Assembly (NCBI GenBank): GCA_014764515.1
Contig: JACXWD010000008.1
Coordinates: 27,617-91,616, forward strand
Length of the DNA: 64,000 nucleotides
DNA from: Candidatus Polarisedimenticola svalbardensis
Lineage (GTDB): Bacteria; Acidobacteriota; Polarisedimenticolia; Polarisedimenticolales; Polarisedimenticolaceae
Reading direction: 5' to 3'
Shown: in pieces, positions 28,018 through 36,615 of the stretch
Numbering within the stretch: position 1 is the stretch's first letter
How the letters are laid out: each line of letters begins with the position of its first letter
Position numbers and translations under genes: made by a program
Notes under the pieces: model-generated
Told to the model about the DNA's origin: nothing
The model's database searches: none
What the model saw: the letters and a program-made list of their open reading frames with translations, nothing else

Positions 28018-28943
28018 GGTTCGATCCTACCTGCGATGCCCTCGATTTCAACCAGAAGGTCCTGGCGGCACAGATCCGCCGGGCAAAGCTCCACGGAAAT
28101 CAGGTTGGGAAAATGATCCCGAACCTGCTCCAGCACCGGCCCGGCGTCGTCATCCCGGACGACGTAAACCCGCAGCTCGGAATACTTCTCCGGCCCGCCG
28201 GCAAGCTCGTCCATATTGGAAAAAGTCTCGCGGCTCTGGGCTTCCACATCCTCAGGGTGCATCGATTCCTCCCCGACAACCGCAGCGGTTCCCGAAACCA
28301 GCAACGGCCCCCTGGCCAGCCTTGTGGCCCGGGCGAAGCAGGGGGGCAGGTCCCCGAAATCATCGGAATATTGGTACGCCGGGGTCTGCCGGGGATTTTC
28401 CACCGAATCCCCGGACCGGGCCCCGGCCAGGCCCAGGACCACCAGGCCTTCCCCCCGGTGACCGACGCCGGTGGCGGCGGTGATCCGGGAAGCGAACTCC
28501 TGTTGGCCGAACCAGGCCTTGAACGCCTTGAACCGTCCCCTGTTGAACGCCTCATACAGCAGGCCGCCGGTCTCCCCCGTTTCCAGGATCCTGGGGACGA
28601 AATTCCAGAACCGCACCGGGTGGGGAGTGTCGGTCCGCTCCATGGCCCGTGCGATCCGGAGGTACGCCTCCTCGGAAGCCCGCTCCAGCGAACCGGCGCC
28701 GTGGGCTGCCGCCCCGGGAACGAACGCCTCCACCAGGGTGAACCGGTCCGCCAGGGCAGTCCGGAGAGTGCCGCCGTCATCAAAGAACTCCGGCTTGGAC
28801 ATCGGTGCGCCGTCCAGCAGCCGGCCGACCCATGAGGGTGGCGTTTCGGCCTGGACGACCCGGACAGGAAGGCCGGGATAATCACCTTTCCAGGGATCGG
28901 TCATCGGATCGTGGTCACTCCATCCATGAATTCCTACAGACAT
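28014..28943 (-). CDS. FkbO/Hyg5-family chorismatase-like protein
   Basis: VRFWNFVPRILETGETGGLLYEAFNRGRFKAFKAWFG, ASRITAATGVGHRGEGLVVLGLAG, VENPRQTPAYQYSDDFGDLPPCFARAT, LLVSGTAAVVGEESMHPEDVEAQSRETFSNM; start moved to 28943. Confidence 0.82.
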   Translation of the reverse strand: MSVGIHGWSDHDPMTDPWKGDYPGLPVRVVQAETPPSWVGRLLDGAPMSKPEFFDDGGTLRTALADRFTLVEAFVPGAAAHGAGSLERASEEAYLRIARAMERTDTPHPVRFWNFVPRILETGETGGLLYEAFNRGRFKAFKAWFGQQEFASRITAATGVGHRGEGLVVLGLAGARSGDSVENPRQTPAYQYSDDFGDLPPCFARATRLARGPLLVSGTAAVVGEESMHPEDVEAQSRETFSNMDELAGGPEKYSELRVYVVRDDDAGPVLEQVRDHFPNLISVELCPADLCRQDLLVEIEGIAGRIEP

Positions 28944-29037
28944 CGTTATTTTGCCACAATTATGTGCAAAATCAGACGGATTCACTCGATATTCCGTCGG
29001 CTGGTCGGTGGTAAATTCGTGTCGGAGGATGAACACC

Positions 29038-30246
29038 ATGAGTGACAGCCGCAAACTGAAACCGAACTCACGCCCGATCCACGCCGGCCCGGATCCGGAT
29101 CCTGTGAACGGCGCCGTCTCAACACCGATCTACCAGACGTCCACGTTCTCGTTCGACTCGACGGACCAGGGCGCCAACCGTTTCGCCGGCACCGAGCAGG
29201 GCTATATCTACACCCGGCTGGGGAACCCGACGATCCGGGCCCTGGAGCAGGCGGTGGCTGAACTGGAAGACGGGTATGACGGCCTGGCGACGGCCACCGG
29301 GATGGCGGCGATCAGCACCACCTTCCTCTCCCTCCTGAAAACCGGCGACCACATGATCGGCACCGATTCGGTGTATGGCCCGACCCGGATCCTGATGGAA
29401 TCCCACCTGGACAAATTCGGGATCACGTCGGACTGGGTGTCGACGGACGATCTGGACAATATCCGCAAGGCGATCCGGCCGAACACGAAGATGATCTACA
29501 TCGAAACGCCGGCCAACCCGACGATCAAGATCACGGACCTTGAAGGGGCCGGCAGGATCGCCCACGAGAACGGCGCCTTCTTTGTCGTGGACAATACGTT
29601 CAGCTCACCGCTTCTCCAGAAACCGTTCGAGTACGGCGCCGACGTGGTGCTACACAGCATGACCAAGTACCTCAACGGCCACACCGACGTGGTGGCCGGC
29701 ATGATCGTTGCGCGGGAACAGGACCTGTACGCCCGGCTGAAGAAAAGTCTCCTCATCCTGGGCGGCACCATGGACCCCCACCAGGCCTGGCTGGTGCTCC
29801 GGGGCCTGCGCACACTGGCGATGCGGGTCAACACGGCCCAGACCAACGCCGAACGTCTGGCCACATGGCTGCAGGCCCACCCGGCGATCCAGTGGATCAG
29901 TTACCCCGGACTTCCCTCCCACCCGGGCCACGAGCTGATGAAGAAGCAGATGAAAGGCCCCGGCTCCATGATCAGCTTCGGCGTCAAGGGTGACCTTGAA
30001 ACGGCCAAGGTGGTTATCAACTCAATGAAGCTGGCCACTCTGGCGGTATCCCTGGGCGGCATCGAAACACTCATCGAGCACCCGGCCTCCATGACCCACG
30101 CCGGTATGCCCCGGGAAGAACGGGAGGAAGCGGGTATTACCGACGACCTCATCCGGCTGGCCGTCGGCTGCGAGGACTTCGACGATCTCAAGGACGATCT
30201 CGAACAGGCCATGGCAAAAGTGAACATCGAGGTCGAGGTCGGCTGA
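29038..30246 (+). CDS. Cys/Met-metabolism PLP enzyme (trans-sulfuration family; methionine gamma-lyase / cystathionine gamma-synthase-like)
   Basis: STPIYQTSTFSF, YTRLGNPTIRALEQAVAELE, VDNTFSSPLLQKPFEYGADVVLHSMTKYLNGHTDVVAG. Confidence 0.93.
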   Translation: MSDSRKLKPNSRPIHAGPDPDPVNGAVSTPIYQTSTFSFDSTDQGANRFAGTEQGYIYTRLGNPTIRALEQAVAELEDGYDGLATATGMAAISTTFLSLLKTGDHMIGTDSVYGPTRILMESHLDKFGITSDWVSTDDLDNIRKAIRPNTKMIYIETPANPTIKITDLEGAGRIAHENGAFFVVDNTFSSPLLQKPFEYGADVVLHSMTKYLNGHTDVVAGMIVAREQDLYARLKKSLLILGGTMDPHQAWLVLRGLRTLAMRVNTAQTNAERLATWLQAHPAIQWISYPGLPSHPGHELMKKQMKGPGSMISFGVKGDLETAKVVINSMKLATLAVSLGGIETLIEHPASMTHAGMPREEREEAGITDDLIRLAVGCEDFDDLKDDLEQAMAKVNIEVEVG

Positions 30247-30287
30247 ACAACTGCTGATATCATGGCGGGAGCTTCAGGGAGCCCGCC

Positions 30288-30689
30288 ATGCCGGCAAAGC
30301 TGCGAATATTCGAAACGGTTCTGTACGCCGACGACCTGACGGCCGCCGAGGTGTTCTACCGGGAAGTCCTCGGCCTTATCACCCTCCAGACCAGCGACCT
30401 GTTCATCACCTTGGCCTGCGACCAGGTCTACCTGCTTATCTTCGACCGCAATAAAAGCGAAGAGGAAGGCCGCCCGGTCCCCTCCCACGGCACTACCGGA
30501 CCCGGCCACCTGGCATTCGCCGTGGAAGCAGACGACCTGGACTCATGGCGCATCCGACTCCGCAACCACGGCGTACCGATCGAGGACGAGGTCGACTGGA
30601 AATCGGGAGGACACTCGATCTACTTCCGGGATCCCGCCGGCAACAGCCTGGAACTGGCCCCACCGGATCTCTGGAAATCCAGATCCTGA
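30288..30689 (+). CDS. VOC-superfamily (glyoxalase-like) protein
   Basis: ETVLYADDLTAAEVFYREVLGL, HLAFAVEADDLDSWRIRLRNHGVPIE, SIYFRDPAGNSLELAPPDLW. Confidence 0.92.
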   Translation: MPAKLRIFETVLYADDLTAAEVFYREVLGLITLQTSDLFITLACDQVYLLIFDRNKSEEEGRPVPSHGTTGPGHLAFAVEADDLDSWRIRLRNHGVPIEDEVDWKSGGHSIYFRDPAGNSLELAPPDLWKSRS

Positions 30690-30730
30690 ACTGGACCAAT
30701 CCGGTGCATGGTAGGCAGGGAGGATTCTCA

Positions 30731-31057
30731 ATGGCGCCTGATATGGATTTCGTGAAATTCGTTGTCGATCAAATGTCGGATGCCGGCTCTGTCCGGTACA
30801 GGATGATGTTTGGCGAATGTACGGTTTACTGCCAGGATAAAGTCGTAGCGCTGATTTGCGACAACCAGCTGTTTATCAAGCCGACGGACGCCGGGCGCTC
30901 GTTCATCGGAGAGGTTACAGAAGCGCCTCCCTATACGGGAGCCAAACCTTTTTTCCTCATTGAAGAACAGGTCGAGGACAGAGAGTGGCTCTGTGAATTG
31001 GTAAGACGGACCGAGGCGGAGCTTCCGAAGCCGAAACCGAAGAAAAAGAAGCAGTGA
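30731..31057 (+). CDS. TfoX N-terminal-domain protein
   Basis: VRYRMMFGECTVYCQDKVVALICDNQLFIKPTDAG...PPYTGAKPFFLIEE. Confidence 0.87.
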   Translation: MAPDMDFVKFVVDQMSDAGSVRYRMMFGECTVYCQDKVVALICDNQLFIKPTDAGRSFIGEVTEAPPYTGAKPFFLIEEQVEDREWLCELVRRTEAELPKPKPKKKKQ

Positions 31058-31058
31058 T

Positions 31059-31562
31059 ATGAACATCATCGATAACTGGAACGAGATCAAACGCCTGTTC
31101 AAGGATTCGTTCCGATCGTCTTTCCATTATGCGATTGCGACCGTGTCTGAAAACGGAGAGCCCCACGTGACGCCTGTCGGTTCACTGATCCTCGGCAAAC
31201 CGGGGCATGGGATCTATTTCGAAAAATTCCCCCAGCATCTTCCCCGGAACCTGGAAACCAACAAACAGGTTTGTGTTCTTGCCGTCAACAGCAGCAAATG
31301 GTTCTGGCTCAGGTCCCTGGTAGGCGGGAAGTTCACCACTCCACCTGCGGTTCGATTGCACGGAGTCGCCGGTGATCTTCGGGAAGCCACCGACACCGAG
31401 GTGGCAATCTGGCAGAAGAGAGTTCAGCGCGTCCGGTTCAGCAGAGGCCACGCCCTCATCTGGCGGGACATGAGCCTGGTTCGGGAGATCGAATTCACCC
31501 GGGTCGAGCCTGTTCTTGTGGGGAAAATGACCAGCGCTTCCTGGGATGTTCAATCGACCTGA
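31059..31562 (+). CDS. Pyridoxamine 5'-phosphate oxidase-like FMN-binding protein
   Basis: HYAIATVSENGEPHVTPVGSLILGKPGHGIYFEKFPQHLPRNLETNKQVCVLAVN. Confidence 0.85.
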   Translation: MNIIDNWNEIKRLFKDSFRSSFHYAIATVSENGEPHVTPVGSLILGKPGHGIYFEKFPQHLPRNLETNKQVCVLAVNSSKWFWLRSLVGGKFTTPPAVRLHGVAGDLREATDTEVAIWQKRVQRVRFSRGHALIWRDMSLVREIEFTRVEPVLVGKMTSASWDVQST

Positions 31563-31621
31563 GAATTTCTTTGCGAAGCGCCCGGTTATACTGTCTCCAG
31601 ACGATTCGATAAGGAGACGAG

Positions 31622-31879
31622 ATGGATATCGAGATTCACTACTGCCCCACGTGACAGAACAACCAGGCCAAGGCTGCGAGTCTCGCAGCCCTCATCAAGC
31701 AACAGCTTCAGGTCGAAGCTGTCCAAAAACCCGGAAAGACCGGCCAGTTCGATGTGCTCGTCGACCGGGAAACGGTCGTTACCCGTGGAGGCAACTGGTT
31801 CACCAGGAAGTTCGGCGCAGGCTACCCGGACTTTAAGGATGTAATCGAACTGCTCTCGACGCGTCGCACCAGTTCATGA
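31622..31879 (+). CDS. SelW/Rdx-family selenoprotein with in-frame UGA (Sec) at codon 11
   Basis: MDIEIHYCPT(U)QNNQAKAASLAALIKQQLQVEAVQKPGKTGQFDVLVDRETVVTRGGNWFTRKFGAGYPDFKDVIELLSTRRTSS; TGA at 31652-31654; AAGGAGA RBS; absent from the ORF track. Confidence 0.85.
31672..31690 (+). promoter_or_regulatory. Bacterial SECIS element
   Basis: GGCTGCGA-GTC-TCGCAGCC: perfect 8-bp stem, loop beginning with G, 25 nt between UGA and loop. Confidence 0.82.
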
Positions 31880-32003
31880 CGAGGGAATAATGCCGTACTG
31901 GGAACTGCCCGAGGATGTGGCCCGAGATGACACTGCCTCCCTGGAGTGGGCCCGGTTGTCCATCGCCATCGCCTCAGGGCAACGGTAGTTTTCGAGTCCT
32001 GGT

Positions 32004-32804
32004 ATGGCGCGGGTCGAACGGAACACCAGCAGTATCTACTACGAGGTCACCGGATCCGGTCCTGCGATCGTGCTGGGGCACAGTTTTCTGTGTTCCGGGA
32101 AGATGTGGGAGCCGCAGATACAACCACTTTCCTGGGGATACCAGGTCATCAACGTGGACCTTCGAGGCCATGGCCGCTCCGGCATCATGGATCAGCCGTT
32201 CGATCTCTACGATCTGGTGGACGATGTCCTGTTTGTGCTCGACCATCTCGCGGTCGAGCAGGCCGTCTGGGCCGGGCTGTCCATCGGAGGCATGGTCGCC
32301 CTTCGCGCCGCCCTGGTCGCGAGGGAACGGGTCGCCGGCCTCATCCTGCTGGACACCGACGCCGGCGCCGAAACCCGGGTCAACAGACTGAAGTTCGGGA
32401 CGATGGTGGCGGTGACAAGACTGCTGGGAACCGGGTCACTGGTGCCCCAGGTCGCCCGGATGTTCTTCGGCCGGCAGACACGGTCTTTAAACCCCGGCCT
32501 GGTCGAGGAATGGAAAGAGCATTTCTCCAACGTGCCGCTACCGGCCATCCTTCGGACCGTTCAGGCCCTGAAGGAGCGGGACTCGATACTGGAGAGGCTC
32601 TGCGAGATTACCGTCCCCGCCCTGGTCATCGTCGGCGAACAGGATCGGCTCCTGCCCCCGGCCTGCTCCAGGGAGATCGTGGAGCTACTGAACGACGCTT
32701 CCCTGGCGGTCATCGCCAACGCCGGGCACCTGCCGACCCTTGAACGGCCGGAGGCGACCACATCCGCGATGCTTTCGTTCCTGGGCGGGCTGCAAGTACG
32801 GTAG
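32004..32804 (+). CDS. Alpha/beta hydrolase
   Basis: VDLRGHGRSG, GLSIGGMVALRAAL nucleophile elbow, VPALVIVGEQDRLLPP, NAGHLPTLERPE. Confidence 0.92.
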   Translation: MARVERNTSSIYYEVTGSGPAIVLGHSFLCSGKMWEPQIQPLSWGYQVINVDLRGHGRSGIMDQPFDLYDLVDDVLFVLDHLAVEQAVWAGLSIGGMVALRAALVARERVAGLILLDTDAGAETRVNRLKFGTMVAVTRLLGTGSLVPQVARMFFGRQTRSLNPGLVEEWKEHFSNVPLPAILRTVQALKERDSILERLCEITVPALVIVGEQDRLLPPACSREIVELLNDASLAVIANAGHLPTLERPEATTSAMLSFLGGLQVR

Positions 32805-32856
32805 AATTTCCACAGCCTTCACCGGACCTGAACCGATATGGATGCAGGAGTTGGCC

Positions 32857-33060
32857 ATGTGGACCTATTTCGACAGGCGCGCCCGACGACTGGGACTTCT
32901 CGACACCAAACTGGCTCAGGGTGCGACGTTCTGTTTCGCACTGATTGTCGCCAAGCTCATCCCCCAGGTTTTGACCATCAACCTGTGGGTACTCGTCGTG
33001 CTGTGCATCCTGTTTGCGATCAAACCGATACTGACATTTTTCGGGGAAAACTCGGAATGA
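32857..33060 (+). CDS. Small membrane protein
   Basis: MWTYFDRRARRLGLLDTKLAQGATFCFALIVAKLIPQVLTINLWVLVVLCILFAIKPILTFFGENSE; overlaps the next start. Confidence 0.65.
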   Translation: MWTYFDRRARRLGLLDTKLAQGATFCFALIVAKLIPQVLTINLWVLVVLCILFAIKPILTFFGENSE

Positions 33061-33392
33061 GGGCGAAACTTACGGTCCTGATTGTCATCGGTATGATCGT
33101 CATGTTTTGGGCAGGAATGCGGGTCGGTTCTTATTTGACCGATCAAAGACAAAAGATGCTGAGGCAGGAGATCGTTCTCGAGCACTACAGGGGCGGTTCG
33201 GACGCAGATACCATCGCTGAAGCGGAGAAGTGGCTTCAAGAGTCCAACCAGCCGAAAGGTCTGCTGGGATCGTGGCAATTTGCCTTGATTGTTGGGGCCA
33301 TCGGAATGCAGGGGGCCTTTTGGGCCAAAGGAAAACTGGCCGCCCTGAACGGAGGCCGCCGGAAGCAAGATATTCCGGGTTCGGAATTTTGA
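33057..33392 (+). CDS. Small hypothetical membrane-anchored protein
   Basis: ATGA overlap with the upstream gene; N-terminal TM segment MRAKLTVLIVIGMIVMFWAGMRVGSYL. Confidence 0.65.
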   Translation: MRAKLTVLIVIGMIVMFWAGMRVGSYLTDQRQKMLRQEIVLEHYRGGSDADTIAEAEKWLQESNQPKGLLGSWQFALIVGAIGMQGAFWAKGKLAALNGGRRKQDIPGSEF

Positions 33393-33403
33393 ACAAAGCA
33401 TCC

Positions 33404-34789
33404 ATGAACCGCCGCGCCGATCTTCACTCGGTTGCGGACCAGGCGGCCGATTTCCTGGAATCCCTTGCCCATCGCCATATCACCGGGACGGGTACACCGG
33501 AGTCGCTGCTCCGGGCCATGGACAGGCCGTTCCCGGAAAGCGGCTCCCCTGCCTCCCAGGTCATACGGGACCTGGTGGCCGATGTAGAGGAAGGTCTGAC
33601 AGGAAGCGCCGGCCCCCGCTATTTCGGGTTCGTCACCGGGGGAGCTACTCCTGCAGGGTTGATGGCCGACTGGCTCACATCGACCTGGGACCAGAACGCT
33701 CAGGTCTACGCCACCTCCCCGGCCGCAGCGGCGGCGGAAACCATCGTGGCGCGCTGGATCGTGGAACTGCTGGGGCTGCCTGCAGGATCCTCGGTGGGCT
33801 TCGTCACCGGCTGCCAGATGGCCAATTTCACCGCCCTGTTGTGCGCCAGAAACACGGTGCTGGAACGTGCCGGCTGGGATCTGGCCAAGAACGGCCTGTT
33901 CGGCGCACCGCCGGTTACGGTTCTCATGAGCGATTGCGGCCACGGCACCGTCCATTCGGCCCTCCGCATGATCGGTGTCGGTTCGGACCAGATCCTTGAA
34001 ATCCCTTCCGATTCCGAAGGGCGACTGAAGCTGGATGCCCTTGAAGACGCGATCCATAACGCATCTGGGCGGCCTATGATCCTCTCCCTCCAGGCAGGGA
34101 ACGTCAATACCGGAGCGTTCGAGCCGGTAGGCGCCGTGGCCGACCTTGTGAAGAAGGAGAATGCCTGGATCCATGTGGACGGCGCCTTCGGACTGTGGGC
34201 CGCCGTATCCCCTGATCTGGCCCGACACCTGGTCGGATTGGATCGCGCCGACTCCTGGGCCACCGACGCCCACAAGTGGCTCAACGTTCCGTACGATTCC
34301 GGCATCGTGATCCTGAAAGATCCCAAGCGACACCGCACCCTCAAGACCAGTCGCTGCGACTACGCCGGCGTAGAATCGGCGGACAGGCGGGACGGCTCCA
34401 CATGGAGCCCCGAGAACTCGCGGCGGGCCAGGGCGTTCGTGCTATACGCCCTGCTGCGGGAGCTGGGCCGATCCGGTGTGCGGGAGATGGTGGAACGGTG
34501 CTGTTCCCTGGCTCGCAAGTTCGCCGAGGGCGTCTCACACGTTGAACAGCTCACGGTGTTGAACGAGGTGGTCCTGAACCAGGTTCTGATCGCTATCAAC
34601 CTGCCGGGCCACGGCGACAAAGTAGCGCTTCACGATGAAGTAGCCTCACGGATACAATCGGAGGGAAGATGCTGGCTGGGAACGACTACCTGGAAAGGGA
34701 GGCCGGCTCTACGGGTATCGGTCTGCAACTGGTCCACAACTGAAGAGGACATCGAGACAGCTCTGGGCGCACTGAGACGGACTGTATAA
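33404..34789 (+). CDS. PLP-dependent group II amino-acid decarboxylase-like protein
   Basis: PRYFGFVTGGATPAGLMADWLTSTWDQN, GFVTGCQMANFTALLCAR, WIHVDGAFGLWAAVSP, DSWATDAHKWLNVPYDSGIV; start moved to 33404. Confidence 0.9.
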   Translation: MNRRADLHSVADQAADFLESLAHRHITGTGTPESLLRAMDRPFPESGSPASQVIRDLVADVEEGLTGSAGPRYFGFVTGGATPAGLMADWLTSTWDQNAQVYATSPAAAAAETIVARWIVELLGLPAGSSVGFVTGCQMANFTALLCARNTVLERAGWDLAKNGLFGAPPVTVLMSDCGHGTVHSALRMIGVGSDQILEIPSDSEGRLKLDALEDAIHNASGRPMILSLQAGNVNTGAFEPVGAVADLVKKENAWIHVDGAFGLWAAVSPDLARHLVGLDRADSWATDAHKWLNVPYDSGIVILKDPKRHRTLKTSRCDYAGVESADRRDGSTWSPENSRRARAFVLYALLRELGRSGVREMVERCCSLARKFAEGVSHVEQLTVLNEVVLNQVLIAINLPGHGDKVALHDEVASRIQSEGRCWLGTTTWKGRPALRVSVCNWSTTEEDIETALGALRRTV

Positions 34790-34850
34790 CTGAGCCCGGA
34801 TCGCAACAATGGATGATACGAAATCGTACCCACAACCGAGGCAGGACATT

Positions 34851-35627
34851 ATGCGAAAACTGATTATCGTTCTCCTCGCCCTTGCCATGGCAACGTCAGC
34901 GGCAACCGCGAAGAAAAACAAAAAGTCCGGCAAGGAAGACATCTCGGTCCTGCGCTACCTCCTCCTGACCGAGGGGGCGGTGCGAACCACGGCCACCGCG
35001 GCGGAAAAGGATGGTGAGCCGATCTGGAACTCGGTGAACACCACCACGATCCTTCCGAAGGAGTCCATCGAGTACATCCCCGTGACCCCCAGGCGAACGG
35101 TTCGGAAGATCGAGCTTCCCGGCGGCGAGGTCCGGGAATCGGACATCACCCGATTCCAGTGGACCAAAGACGTCATCAGCTGCCGGTTCGCCTACGCTCT
35201 CGGTGACGATGAGAAGGTACTGGATGAGTGCAAATTCATCGAACTGGAAGGGCCGGTAGAACTGGATCATTCCTGGGAGTTCCACTCCACACGTCTTGAA
35301 CCGGAACCTCCCCTGGCTTCCGGCCTGGCCTTCGATTACCGCGGCCGGATCGGCAGCGCCGAGCTGGGGCTGAGCTTCGGCGAATCCAGTTACACCGGCT
35401 GCCTTACCATCACCACCTCCGGCCGGACCACAACCACCGAAGGCGACACCTGTGCCGACGGCACAACCGTGAGCGCCGGCACCGTGGAATCCACATCCAC
35501 CCGCTGGTATTGCCCCGGCGTGGGACCGCTCAAGGAAGTCACTTCAGTCCGCCTTAAAACCGCCGACAAGCTGTGTACCGAGTACCGCTACGTGGAGATG
35601 TTGCAGTCCATCGAGATCCCGGAGTAA
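34851..35627 (+). CDS. Hypothetical secreted protein
   Basis: Signal peptide MRKLIIVLLALAMATSAATA; family unknown. Confidence 0.7.
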   Translation: MRKLIIVLLALAMATSAATAKKNKKSGKEDISVLRYLLLTEGAVRTTATAAEKDGEPIWNSVNTTTILPKESIEYIPVTPRRTVRKIELPGGEVRESDITRFQWTKDVISCRFAYALGDDEKVLDECKFIELEGPVELDHSWEFHSTRLEPEPPLASGLAFDYRGRIGSAELGLSFGESSYTGCLTITTSGRTTTTEGDTCADGTTVSAGTVESTSTRWYCPGVGPLKEVTSVRLKTADKLCTEYRYVEMLQSIEIPE

Positions 35628-36610
35628 TGGCCGGTTTCCCTACACGGCCAGTGATCCGAATCGCTTCGGCGGTACTGATCGTCCTGCTGATCGGCGTATT
35701 CGGGCTGAAATGCGCCATCAACCAGTCCGTAGTCGGGTCTGATCCGAGAATCCTGGCCACCGACTCCCGTCCCGACGAACTAGAAAGACACGTACGATTC
35801 ATGGCGGAAGATGCCTTTCCCCGAAATTTCAGAAACCCGCTGAAGTTGGATCAGGTAGCCGACTACATCAGGGACCATTTCCTGGCCGCCGGGATCGAAG
35901 CTTACGAGCAGACCTACGAGGTACGTGGATTCACGGCACGAAACATCATCGGGAGGATCGGACCGCAGGATGGACCCCGGATCGTACTGGGGGCCCATTA
36001 CGACATCTGCGGGGACAAACCGGGAGCAGACGACAACGCAAGTGGGGTTGCAGGACTTCTGGAAGCGGCGCGCCTGCTGGCAAGTGCGAATCCGAAAATC
36101 CGGATCGACCTGGTGGCATGGTCCACGGAGGAGCCGCCATTTTTCGGGACACCGGAAATGGGCAGCGCCATCCATGCCGACAGCCTGAAAGAGAACCAGG
36201 TCGAGGTCAGGGCGATGGTCTGCCTGGAGATGATCGGTTACTTTTCGGATGAGCAACCGGCGCCGTCACCGTTTTTCAAACTGCTGTATCCCTCCACCGG
36301 GAATTTCATATTGATCGCCGGGAGATGGCAGGATCGAGACCTGGTCGGGAAGGTCAAACGGAGTTTCCAGGGCATCTCCGGCCTTGAAACGGAAAGCTAT
36401 TGTGGGCCTACCGGAATCGGCACCGACCTCTCCGATCATCGCAATTACTGGGCCGCCGGCTACCCCGCCGTCATGGTGACCGACACCGCTTTCATCCGGA
36501 ACAGGAACTACCATACCGAACAGGACACTTCCGACTCCCTGGACTACAGGCGGATGGCCCAGGCGGTGGACGGCGTGGTGAACGCCGTGCTTCATCTGGC
36601 GGAGGACTGA
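35627..36610 (+). CDS. M28-family metallopeptidase
   Basis: IVLGAHYDICGDKPGADDNASGVAGLLEAARLL, AWSTEEPPFFGTPEMGS, TGIGTDLSDHRNYWAAGYPAVMVTDTAF. Confidence 0.9.
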   Translation: MAGFPTRPVIRIASAVLIVLLIGVFGLKCAINQSVVGSDPRILATDSRPDELERHVRFMAEDAFPRNFRNPLKLDQVADYIRDHFLAAGIEAYEQTYEVRGFTARNIIGRIGPQDGPRIVLGAHYDICGDKPGADDNASGVAGLLEAARLLASANPKIRIDLVAWSTEEPPFFGTPEMGSAIHADSLKENQVEVRAMVCLEMIGYFSDEQPAPSPFFKLLYPSTGNFILIAGRWQDRDLVGKVKRSFQGISGLETESYCGPTGIGTDLSDHRNYWAAGYPAVMVTDTAFIRNRNYHTEQDTSDSLDYRRMAQAVDGVVNAVLHLAED

Positions 36611-36615
36611 GCCCT

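Noticed and set aside
31652-31654. UGA treated as an inactivating nonsense mutation (pseudogene)
   Set aside because: It sits exactly in CxxU with a perfect hairpin at bSECIS distance, and the downstream frame remains intact and family-like
31546-31836. ORF MFNRPENFFAKRPVIL... from the track over the SelW locus
   Set aside because: Wrong frame; the selenoprotein frame with its RBS, CxxU motif and SECIS explains the region better
31890-31988. 32-aa ORF MPYWELPEDVARDDTASLEWARLSIAIASGQR between SelW and the hydrolase
   Set aside because: Too short and unsupported by any motif; could be real but I cannot support it
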